From an uncultured Bacteroidales bacterium (GTDB taxonomy: Bacteria; Bacteroidota; Bacteroidia; Bacteroidales; FEN-979): a DNA stretch of 39,914 bases. The translations under genes were made by a program, and so were the position numbers. Below the pieces are notes generated by a model, which was not told the origin of the DNA, searched no databases, and saw nothing but the letters and a program-made list of their open reading frames with translations. The stretch is from contig CAJAUM010000083.1 in the NCBI GenBank assembly GCA_903945175.1, positions 1 to 39,914 of the forward strand, in the 5' to 3' direction. This document shows positions 33,279 to 39,914 of this stretch, piece after piece (positions within the stretch are counted from its first letter, which is position 1; each line of letters begins with the position of its first letter).

Positions 33279-33983
33279 ATGAATATAATTATAACCGGAG
33301 CCAGCCGAGGTATTGGTTTTGAGCTGGTAAAGGCCTTAGCCAAGCACAAGCAAAACCAGATTGTGGCGATTTCACGAAACGGAAAAGCACTTAAGGAACT
33401 GGTGGCCGAATGTTCACGTCAAAATTCTCTTGGAAAGGTCATCCCCTATGAATTCGATCTGAACCAGTTTGAATTTTATCCGTTTATCGTACAGCGGCTT
33501 GAAACCTTCATCCACAAGTGCGATATCCTAATTAACAATGCCGGGAAACTGGTCAATAAACCCTATGCTAAATTTGACCAGGCCGAATTCGATGCAACCT
33601 TCAATGTCAATGTCAAAGGTCCGTTTTTTCTGATACAGGCCTTGCTCCCCATGTTTAACAGGGGGGCACATGTGGTGAACATTGCAAGTATGGGCGGGGT
33701 GCAGGGAAGCAAGAAGTTCCCGGGGCTGGCGGCTTATTCTTCGAGCAAGGGCGCTTTGGCTATACTCACTGAGATACTGGCCGAGGAATTGGCAGAGCAG
33801 GATATCAGGGTTAACTGTCTGGCGCTCGGATCTGTGCAAACAGAGATGTTTGCCAAAGCGTTTCCGGGGGCCAAAGCCAATTTGAATCCTGTGCAGATGG
33901 CACAATATATTGCTGATTTCGCAATAAACGGACAAAAGTATTTTAACGGGAAGGTGGTGCCGGTGTCGATGTCAACGCCCTAA
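33279..33983 (+). CDS. short-chain dehydrogenase/reductase (SDR)
   Basis: The 234-residue protein is a classical SDR: the nucleotide site TGASRGIG (residues 6-13), the NNAG motif (86-89), S137 in NIASMGG, and the catalytic Y153-xxx-K157 in AAYSSSKGAL. The C-terminal substrate loop gives no clear substrate. Such enzymes oxidise or reduce alcohols and ketones with NAD(P)(H); proteins of this type are common as generic oxidoreductases and I cannot name the substrate. ATG 33279 gives the glycine motif at the expected distance from the N terminus. The gene stands alone, divergent from the T9SS cargo gene, and its stop is followed after one base by a GAATGAC heptamer array. Confidence 0.9.
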   Translation: MNIIITGASRGIGFELVKALAKHKQNQIVAISRNGKALKELVAECSRQNSLGKVIPYEFDLNQFEFYPFIVQRLETFIHKCDILINNAGKLVNKPYAKFDQAEFDATFNVNVKGPFFLIQALLPMFNRGAHVVNIASMGGVQGSKKFPGLAAYSSSKGALAILTEILAEELAEQDIRVNCLALGSVQTEMFAKAFPGAKANLNPVQMAQYIADFAINGQKYFNGKVVPVSMSTP

Positions 33984-33984
33984 A

Positions 33985-34012
33985 GAATGACCAATGACGA
34001 ATGACGAATGAC
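33985..34012. repeat. heptamer tandem array (4 units) after the SDR stop
   Basis: Units are GAATGAC, CAATGAC, GAATGAC and GAATGAC, starting one base after the TAA of the SDR gene. CAATGAC equals the unit of the array at 11667. Confidence 0.9.
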
Positions 34013-34021
34013 CAATTTTTA

Positions 34022-34085
34022 CTTCAATACTCCATTACCCTGTCACCCTGTCACCTTGTTACCTTGTTACCTTGTTACCTTGTTA
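34022..34085. repeat. octamer tandem array (8 units) running into the hydF 3' end
   Basis: Units are CTTCAATA, CTCCATTA, CCCTGTCA twice and CCTTGTTA four times. On the hydF strand the last units read TAACAAGG and provide both the C-terminal residues NKVTR and the TAA stop (34069-34067). Confidence 0.93.
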
Positions 34086-35335
34086 CTTTCTTTAAACGGT
34101 TCAATGGCCCGCTCGAATATTCCATTCACCCAGGCAATGGCCATGCCGTAGTTGGTTACGGGGATGCCTGCATCAATGGCGGGTTTAAGCCGGCCGACGA
34201 TCTGTTTTCGGGTGATCATGCATCCGCCGCATTGGATGACCATGGCATAATCTGTGATAGGGCGGCTGATTTTGCTCAGTCCGGCTACCGTGTCAAATTC
34301 AAGTGTTTTTCCTGAAAAATTACGTAACCATTTCGGAATTTTCACACGCCCGATGTCGTCGCAGGAGACATGATGGGTGCAAGATTCCAGGATCAGAATG
34401 CGGTCTCCATCATGGAGATCCGATAAATGCGGCGTTCCCTTGAGATAATTGGCGAAATCACCTTTCTGCCTTGCCAGGACAATGCTGAAACTGGTGAGCG
34501 GAATCTCTTTCGGTACGGCGGCATCAGCCCGCGGAAATACCTGGCTGTCGGTGACAGCAAGCACCGGCATGGGGTTCATTTTTTTCAGGAAAGCCTCCAG
34601 TTGGTGCTCTTTGCATACCACGGCAATGCCATCATGATCCAGTACATCGCGGATCACCTGCATCTGCGGAAGGATCATCCGCCCTTCAGGCGCTTCAGTA
34701 TCAATGGGGGTGATCAGAAGAACAGCATCGCCACTTTTGATCAGGTCGCCCACCAGGGTTTGTTTCCTGAATGCGGTTTCGGGGATCGTTTCACGCATCA
34801 GTCTGATCACATCGTCAAAGTTTTGCTGCCTGAATATCTGCTCGGGGCTGTTTTCTTTAAGTTTATCAGTTTGAGCATCCAGGGCATTGAAACCAATGAC
34901 AGGAACGCCGTATTTTTCGGTGATCACTGCGGATAATGCCGGAGAGATCTCCTCTTCATCCGATTTGTTGTGGATGATGAGAAAGGGGAGATCGTTGGAC
35001 TGAAAATCGCGGATGAGGTTTTTCTCCGGTTCATCGAATTGGTTGTGTGCAATAAGCAGGATGGCCATGTCGATGATCTTCAGGACCTCTCTGGTTTTGC
35101 TGACGCGCTTAAGCCCCAATTCACCGCTGTCGTCGATACCCGCAGTATCGATGATCACTGCAGGCCCGATCCCGACGAGCTCAATTGATTTTTTTACCGG
35201 ATCAGTTGTGGTTCCCGGAACTTCAGAAACAATGGCGATATCTTGCCCTGTAAGTGCATTGATCAGGGAACTTTTGCCATTATTTCTTCTTCCGAAGATA
35301 CCGATGTGGGGTTTGGTATCGCGGGCTTTGGTCAT
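34067..35335 (-). CDS. hydF: [FeFe]-hydrogenase H-cluster maturation GTPase HydF
   Basis: The 422-residue protein has an N-terminal GTPase domain (P-loop GRRNNGKSS at 15-23, DTAGIDD switch, HNKSD specificity motif), a dimerisation domain and a C-terminal cluster-binding domain. HydF is the scaffold that receives the diiron subcluster from HydE and HydG and delivers it to the [FeFe]-hydrogenase. The cluster motif is C319-x-H321 followed by Q368-C369-GG-C372. The CxH-x46-(H)CxxC spacing is kept, but the usual His before the CxxC is Gln. HydE, HydG and the hydrogenase are not in the window. The last five codons and stop lie inside an octamer array, so the C-terminal tail SNKVTR is probably repeat-derived. 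Presence of HydF indicates fermentative, anaerobic hydrogen metabolism. Confidence 0.95.
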   Translation of the reverse strand: MTKARDTKPHIGIFGRRNNGKSSLINALTGQDIAIVSEVPGTTTDPVKKSIELVGIGPAVIIDTAGIDDSGELGLKRVSKTREVLKIIDMAILLIAHNQFDEPEKNLIRDFQSNDLPFLIIHNKSDEEEISPALSAVITEKYGVPVIGFNALDAQTDKLKENSPEQIFRQQNFDDVIRLMRETIPETAFRKQTLVGDLIKSGDAVLLITPIDTEAPEGRMILPQMQVIRDVLDHDGIAVVCKEHQLEAFLKKMNPMPVLAVTDSQVFPRADAAVPKEIPLTSFSIVLARQKGDFANYLKGTPHLSDLHDGDRILILESCTHHVSCDDIGRVKIPKWLRNFSGKTLEFDTVAGLSKISRPITDYAMVIQCGGCMITRKQIVGRLKPAIDAGIPVTNYGMAIAWVNGIFERAIEPFKESNKVTR

Positions 35336-35373
35336 TCATTTAAAATTCAATAGATTATGAGTATCAGACTTAT

Positions 35374-35387
35374 TTTACTGCAGTAAA
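35374..35387. promoter_or_regulatory. 14-base perfect palindrome in the hydF / GH13 divergent spacer
   Basis: TTTACTGCAGTAAA is a perfect inverted repeat, 39 bases from the hydF start and 13 bases upstream of the TAAATTTG box of the GH13 gene. Its position across the expected -33 region fits an operator, but no regulator can be named. Confidence 0.4.
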
Positions 35388-35400
35388 CACAAATATTTCG

Positions 35401-35408
35401 TAAATTTG
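35401..35408 (+). promoter_or_regulatory. -7 promoter box of the GH13 lipoprotein gene
   Basis: TAAATTTG matches TAnnTTTG, 68 bases before the ATG at 35477. The leader contains a 7-bp inverted repeat (ACAATCG 35432-35438 / CGATTGT 35455-35461) of unknown meaning. Confidence 0.5.
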
Positions 35409-35476
35409 AAACAAACATACAACATTAAATGACAATCGGAAAATTGCTTCGAAACGATTGTAAATGAAAAAACAAA

Positions 35477-36859
35477 ATGAATAGAATTTTATGTTTGATA
35501 ACAGGTGTCTGGATCTTGTTTTCCTGCAGTAAGGTACCTGAATCTACTGACATCCCGCCTGTAACTCCTCCGGTAACCGATTCCACCCCTGCACAATACG
35601 GCACCCCCTTTAACAATGTTCCCGCCCGGCAGGATGCCATTATATACCAGGTAAATATGCGGGCCTTCAGCCAAAAGGCGAATTTTCAGGGTGTTATTGC
35701 CAGGCTGGATTCTATTCAGGCGTTGGGCGTAAATGTCATCTATCTGATGCCGATCTATCCTGTCGGGAAGATAAAATCAGTCAACTCACCCTATTGCGTG
35801 AAAGATTATCAGTCGGTTAACAGTGAATTCGGAACATTGGCAGACCTGCGTGCGCTTGTGGAGGGAGCACATAACAGAAACATGGGTGTGATTTTAGATT
35901 GGATTGCCAACCATACTGCCTGGGACAATGGATGGATTGCCAGCCATAAAAACTGGTATTTGCAGGACGCATCCGGCAATATTGTCAGTCCGCCAGGCAT
36001 GGGCTGGAACGATGTGGCGCAACTGGATTTTAAAAATGCTGCGATGCGGCTGGAAATGATTAAGAATATGAAATCCTGGGTCTACATTGCAAATGTGGAT
36101 GGTTTCCGCTGCGATTATACGGATGGTCCTCCCGTTGATTTTTGGAAACAGGCCATTGATTCACTCAGAAATATTAAAACGCACAAACTGCTGATCATGG
36201 CCGAAGGGACCAGGAGCGCCAACTATTCTGCAGGATTCGATTACAACTTTGGCTTCGGCTTTTATGGTCAGTTGAAAAACATATACAGTAAAGGAGCATC
36301 TGTTCTTCTGATTGATAATTTAAACAAAACGGAGTATGCCAATTCAACCGGCGACCAGCAAGTGGTACGGTACATTACCAACCACGATGTGAATGGTTCA
36401 GATGGCACCCCACTTGATCTATTCGGAGGTAAAACCGGTTCAATGGCGGCATTTATTGTTGCAGCCTATATGAAAAGTGTTCCCATGATCTACAACGGGC
36501 AGGAGGTGGGAACCCCTTTCAGGATTCCCTTCCCGTTTACGGGGAATAAGATAAACTGGACGCTAAATCCAGACATCACGGCCGAATACAAAAAAATCCT
36601 TGCTTTCAGAAACAGCAGTACAGCCATCAGACGGGGTCTGTTGACATCATACAGCAATGCTGATATCTGTGCGTTTACAAAAGAAACAGCAGGAGAAAAA
36701 GTTCTGGTAATCTCAAATCTCAGAAACCAAACCATTCAATATTCGTTGCCAGTTGCGTTAACCAATACGTCATGGACCGATGCGATAAAGGGTGGCAGTG
36801 TATCCTTAAGTACACAACTTACATTGCTGCCTTACAGTTATCTCATCGCAAAGCAATAG
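35477..36859 (+). CDS. GH13 alpha-amylase-family lipoprotein
   Basis: The 460-residue protein has a lipoprotein signal with C17 in ILFSCSK, a Pro/Thr-rich linker, the (beta/alpha)8 catalytic barrel (about 50-385) and a small C-terminal beta domain (about 390-460). All four conserved GH13 regions are present: DWIANHT (141-147), GFRCDYTDG with nucleophile D213, LIMAEG with acid/base E243 and YITNHD with D304. It should cleave or rearrange alpha-glucans at the cell surface or in the periplasm. The specificity among amylase, neopullulanase or similar cannot be told. There is no SusC/SusD pair nearby, so it is not part of an evident starch locus. The glycerol-dehydrogenase-like gene follows after 52 bases and may be co-transcribed. 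Confidence 0.95.
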   Translation: MNRILCLITGVWILFSCSKVPESTDIPPVTPPVTDSTPAQYGTPFNNVPARQDAIIYQVNMRAFSQKANFQGVIARLDSIQALGVNVIYLMPIYPVGKIKSVNSPYCVKDYQSVNSEFGTLADLRALVEGAHNRNMGVILDWIANHTAWDNGWIASHKNWYLQDASGNIVSPPGMGWNDVAQLDFKNAAMRLEMIKNMKSWVYIANVDGFRCDYTDGPPVDFWKQAIDSLRNIKTHKLLIMAEGTRSANYSAGFDYNFGFGFYGQLKNIYSKGASVLLIDNLNKTEYANSTGDQQVVRYITNHDVNGSDGTPLDLFGGKTGSMAAFIVAAYMKSVPMIYNGQEVGTPFRIPFPFTGNKINWTLNPDITAEYKKILAFRNSSTAIRRGLLTSYSNADICAFTKETAGEKVLVISNLRNQTIQYSLPVALTNTSWTDAIKGGSVSLSTQLTLLPYSYLIAKQ

Positions 36860-36911
36860 GAATAAGCTAAAGATAAATCAGGCCAGGAAATAGGTTCATA
36901 ATTTTTTCACC

Positions 36912-38030
36912 ATGGATAAATCTTCAAGAAATATAAAGGCAGTGTTTCCAGGAAAGTACATCCAGGGCGAGAATGCCCTTGCTGAATTGCCAATCCTGGT
37001 CAGTTTATTAGGTAAAAACGGTCTTATTTTAGCTTCAAAAACGGCTCAGAATAAAATACTCCCGAGGTATCATATAAACCATCCTGAGGCGAAGATCAGA
37101 ATTGAATTATTTAATGGGGAGTGTAATGAAAAAGAGCTGAATCGTGTGTCGGAAATAATCAGTCGCGAGAAGATTGACATCATGGTAGGGATGGGGGGAG
37201 GAAAGGCCATAGATACAGCCAAAATTGCTTCTGACCGGGCTGGAATCCCTGTGATTGTAGTCCCCACCATCGCCTCTACTGATGCACCATGCAGCGGCTG
37301 TGCCGTCATTTACACTGACAAGGGGGTTTTTGATTTCGTTTACTATCAGAAGATGAATCCACAGGTGGTTCTTGTGGATATGAATGTGATCGCCGAAGCT
37401 CCGGCCCGGTTTCTTGTTTCGGGGATGGGTGATGCTTTGGCAACCTGGTTCGAGGCCAGATCCTGCGCACGGACCCACGCGTTAAATGCGTGCGGCGGGT
37501 ATAGTACCCTGGCAGGACTAAGTCTTGCAAAGCTTTGCTATGATACGCTTTTGCTTCACGGTTCTGCTGCTAAAATGGCATGTGAAAATAAAATTGTTAC
37601 CCCTGCGCTGAACCACATTGTAGAAGCGAATATTCTTCTGAGCGGCCTTGGTTTTGAGAGTTCAGGACTGGCATCCGCGCATTCAATCCACAATGGACTA
37701 ACCGCACTGGATGAAACCCACGCGTTTTACCATGGCGAGAAGGTAGCCTTTGGCGTTTTATCCGGACTTCATCTTACCGATGCTGAACCTGCTGAAATGG
37801 AGACAGTCTATTCTTTCTGTGAAGAGGTTGGACTGCCAACCACATTTTCAGACATTGGAATAGAGGAGATACACAGAGGAAGGTTGATGGAGGTGGGCAG
37901 AAAGGCTTGTGCTCCTGAAGAATGCATTCATCATGAAGCGGGTGAGATTACTCCCGAAAAAGTAATGGTTGCCATGATCGCAGCCGATGCCATGGGAAGA
38001 GCAAGAAAAAGGTCAGCCAGCACAAAATGA
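36912..38030 (+). CDS. iron/zinc-containing alcohol dehydrogenase, glycerol dehydrogenase-like
   Basis: The 372-residue protein belongs to the GldA branch of the Fe-ADH superfamily. It has the NAD site GMGGGKAIDTAK (93-104), PTIASTDAPCSG (118-129) and the metal ligands D174 (GMGDALATWFEA), H257 (GLASAHSIHNGL) and H274 (YHGEKVAFG). GldA enzymes oxidise glycerol to dihydroxyacetone with NAD+ or reduce related ketones. Length and key residues are complete. No dihydroxyacetone kinase is adjacent, so the metabolic use is open. It lies 52 bases after the GH13 gene with no TAnnTTTG box in the gap, which suggests a two-gene operon, and it converges on the ABC-F gene. Confidence 0.93.
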   Translation: MDKSSRNIKAVFPGKYIQGENALAELPILVSLLGKNGLILASKTAQNKILPRYHINHPEAKIRIELFNGECNEKELNRVSEIISREKIDIMVGMGGGKAIDTAKIASDRAGIPVIVVPTIASTDAPCSGCAVIYTDKGVFDFVYYQKMNPQVVLVDMNVIAEAPARFLVSGMGDALATWFEARSCARTHALNACGGYSTLAGLSLAKLCYDTLLLHGSAAKMACENKIVTPALNHIVEANILLSGLGFESSGLASAHSIHNGLTALDETHAFYHGEKVAFGVLSGLHLTDAEPAEMETVYSFCEEVGLPTTFSDIGIEEIHRGRLMEVGRKACAPEECIHHEAGEITPEKVMVAMIAADAMGRARKRSASTK

Positions 38031-38044
38031 CCCAACAAGTATGA

Positions 38045-39691
38045 TTAACTGGCAATATTGATTCGCTCAAGTTCCCGGAGGTTTTCAAGTTTTTTCTTTT
38101 CAAGGAAGCTGCGGATATCGCAAAGGTGTTCTTTTACCCGCTTGTTTCCAAATTCAAAGACCTTGTTTACGAGGCCGTCGAGAAAATCCCGGTCATGCGA
38201 TACGAGGATGAGCGAGCCGTCATAATCCATCAGGGCGCTTTTCAGAATATCCTTTGTTTTCAGATCGAGGTGGTTGGTCGGTTCATCAAGGATCAGCAGG
38301 TTAACGGGTTCAAGGAGCAATTTTATCATGGCAAGGCGTGTGCGTTCACCGCCAGAAAGCACCTTCACCTTGTTGGATGAGATATCGCCCCCAAACATAA
38401 AAGCGCCGAGGATGTCCCTTACTTTGGTGCGGATATCGCCTTTTGCGGCGTCATCGACCGTCTGGAATACGGTGATTTCTTCATTGAGAAGCGAGGCCTG
38501 GTTTTGGGCAAAGTATCCAATCATGATGTTGTGGCCAATGGTCAGCGAACCTTCATAACCTTTTTCTCCCATCAGGGCCCTGACCAGGGTTGATTTTCCT
38601 TCTCCGTTTTTCCCGACAAATGCAACCCGTTCACCCCGTTCAATGGTCAGGGAAACATCCGAAAAAACCGTATGGCTTCCATAGCTTTTTGCCATCTCAT
38701 GAATGATCACAGGGTAACTACCCGAACGTGGCGAGGGAGGAAATTTCAGGCGGAGTGCCGAAGTGTCCTCTTCGTCAATCTCAACGATGTTGAGTTTTTC
38801 CAACATCTTAACCCGTGACTGAACCTGAAGGGTTTTGGAATAGGTTCCCTTGAAGCGTTCGATAAACTCCTGGTTTTCAGCAATCATCTTCTGCTGGTCA
38901 TCAAATTGCTTTTGCTGTTGCTGGCGGCGTTCGAGCCTGAGTTCCTGGTATTTGGTGAAGTTTACCTTGTAGTCATAGATGCGTCCCATGGTCAATTCAA
39001 TGGTGCGCGAGGTAAGATTGTCGACAAACGCCCGGTCGTGAGAGATCACAATGACGGCCTTGGCCGAATTGATCAGAAATTCTTCAAGCCACTGCACCGA
39101 TTCGATGTCCAAATGGTTGGTGGGCTCATCCAGCAGGATCAGGTCAGGTTTTTGAAGCAGAATTTTGGCCAGCTCGATCCGCATGCGCCATCCACCGCTG
39201 AACTCATGGGTTGGACGGGTAAAATCGCTGCGCAGGAATCCCAATCCCAAAAGTATTTTTTCTATTTCGGCGTCGTAGTTGGTATCATCTGCTGTATAGC
39301 ATTGTTCACTCAATACGGATAAATCTTCGATGAGCTTGTAGTAACTTTCTGATTCATAATCGGTACGCGTTGAAAGTTGGGTATTAAGCTCATCAATACG
39401 GCTTTTCATATCCGAAAGATTCGCAAATGCCTGTGACGCCTCTTCAAACAAGGTGCGGCTGTCGGTCGTCGTCAGGTGCTGGGGAAGGTAAGCGATGACG
39501 GTTCCTTTTGGTGAGGAAACACGACCGCTGTTGGCCATTTTCAACCCTGCAAGGATTTTCAGGAGGGTCGATTTTCCCGCCCCATTCTTACCCATCAGGG
39601 CAATACGGTCCTTTTCATTGATGGCAAAGGATATGTTTTTAAACAGGGTTGTCCCCCCGAACTCTACCGTAAGTCCTTCAGCTGCAATCAT
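38045..39691 (-). CDS. ABC-F family ATPase (ribosome-associated)
   Basis: The 548-residue protein carries two ABC ATPase domains on one chain without membrane segments, the mark of the ABC-F family. Walker A motifs are GKNGAGKST (about 35-43) and GKNGEGKST; signature motifs are FSGGWRMR and LSGGERTR; both halves have LDEPTNHLD Walker B regions. The halves are joined by a charged, helical P-site-tRNA interaction motif-type linker (about 235-310: ELRLERRQQQQKQFDDQQ). ABC-F proteins bind the ribosomal E site and act in translation or antibiotic protection. This one looks like the housekeeping type rather than a resistance determinant. It is convergent with the GldA-like gene, and an octamer array lies 26 bases upstream of its start. 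Confidence 0.93.
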   Translation of the reverse strand: MIAAEGLTVEFGGTTLFKNISFAINEKDRIALMGKNGAGKSTLLKILAGLKMANSGRVSSPKGTVIAYLPQHLTTTDSRTLFEEASQAFANLSDMKSRIDELNTQLSTRTDYESESYYKLIEDLSVLSEQCYTADDTNYDAEIEKILLGLGFLRSDFTRPTHEFSGGWRMRIELAKILLQKPDLILLDEPTNHLDIESVQWLEEFLINSAKAVIVISHDRAFVDNLTSRTIELTMGRIYDYKVNFTKYQELRLERRQQQQKQFDDQQKMIAENQEFIERFKGTYSKTLQVQSRVKMLEKLNIVEIDEEDTSALRLKFPPSPRSGSYPVIIHEMAKSYGSHTVFSDVSLTIERGERVAFVGKNGEGKSTLVRALMGEKGYEGSLTIGHNIMIGYFAQNQASLLNEEITVFQTVDDAAKGDIRTKVRDILGAFMFGGDISSNKVKVLSGGERTRLAMIKLLLEPVNLLILDEPTNHLDLKTKDILKSALMDYDGSLILVSHDRDFLDGLVNKVFEFGNKRVKEHLCDIRSFLEKKKLENLRELERINIAS

Positions 39692-39717
39692 ATTTGATTA
39701 GATACGTTAAAAAAAAG

Positions 39718-39781
39718 GGTGACAAGGTGAAAAGGTAACAGGGTAACAGGGTAACAGGGTAACAGGGTAACAAGGTGACAA
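39718..39781. repeat. octamer tandem array (8 units) upstream of the ABC-F gene
   Basis: Units are GGTGACAA, GGTGAAAA, four GGTAACAG, GGTAACAA and GGTGACAA. The perfect units are in the middle and the edges are degenerate, as in the other octamer arrays. Confidence 0.95.
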
Positions 39782-39816
39782 GACAAACACCATATAGGAA
39801 TGGCGCAAACAAGGAC

Positions 39817-39824
39817 TAACTTTG
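39817..39824 (+). promoter_or_regulatory. -7 promoter box at the right end of the window
   Basis: TAACTTTG is a perfect TAnnTTTG box reading rightwards, followed by an interrupted palindrome TTAGGGGGCCCTAA (39830-39843). No coding start is seen in the remaining 70 bases, so the transcript it drives begins a gene or leader outside the window. Confidence 0.4.
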
Positions 39825-39914
39825 GTATTTTAGGGGGCCCTAAGAAAGTAAGCCAACATCACCTTGAGGCTAAGACCTCTTTGACAAGATTGGTTTTGTT
39901 TGCCGTTAACGCGT

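Noticed and set aside
34067-34085. A frameshift or truncation of HydF
   Set aside because: All cluster and GTPase motifs are present and the length is normal; only the last few residues come from the repeat.
39782-39914. A partial gene at the right edge
   Set aside because: No convincing reading frame or start could be seen; only a promoter-like box and an interrupted palindrome are supported.

Overview
The window looks like a chromosome segment of an anaerobic member of the Bacteroidota. The evidence is a protein with a type IX secretion (T9SS) C-terminal sorting domain, a PorE-like OmpA protein, an ECF sigma / FecR / STN-domain operon, a TonB-dependent receptor with a carboxypeptidase-like N-terminal domain, FISUMP and DUF349 proteins, repeated TAnnTTTG -7 promoter boxes (often followed by CA) and a HydF hydrogenase maturase. 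No rRNA or tRNA gene was recognised.

Layout. 1-1.6 kb is the edge of a defence-type cluster: the end of an AbiEii-like toxin, a PIN-domain remnant, an AbiD/AbiF-like HEPN protein and, just upstream of it, a probable small structured RNA with its own promoter and terminator. 1.8-8 kb holds a GT39-like membrane glycosyltransferase, a phage-type BRO protein and a large secreted tricorn protease. 8.2-15.4 kb is envelope biology: a FISUMP lipoprotein, a TonB-dependent receptor, and a sigma - FecR - STN/pentadecapeptide-like repeat operon. 15.5-19.4 kb is a tight plus-strand operon of OsmC, a PLP sulfur-amino-acid lyase and a patatin/beta-barrel (type Vd-like) protein. 19.5-22.8 kb has a DUF349 protein with an internal 48-bp repeat and chorismate synthase. 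22.8-24.9 kb encodes both agmatine-to-putrescine enzymes (AguB, AguA). 24.9-26.9 kb is the PorE-like protein. 27-30.7 kb is a complete riboflavin operon (ribD-ribE-ribBA-ribH) behind an FMN riboswitch and its terminator. 30.8-39.7 kb has a T9SS cargo protein, an SDR oxidoreductase, HydF, a GH13 lipoprotein, a glycerol-dehydrogenase-like enzyme and an ABC-F protein.

The feature that gene annotation does not explain is a dispersed family of very short tandem arrays, with 7-bp units (core TGAC/TTAC) and 8-bp units (GGTRACAR). They fill about ten intergenic sites. Where an array abuts the 3' end of a gene, the coding strand carries the TGA/TAA of the unit, and three or more genes use a repeat unit as their stop or start codon. 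This and the Abi-linked small RNA are the two observations most worth following.
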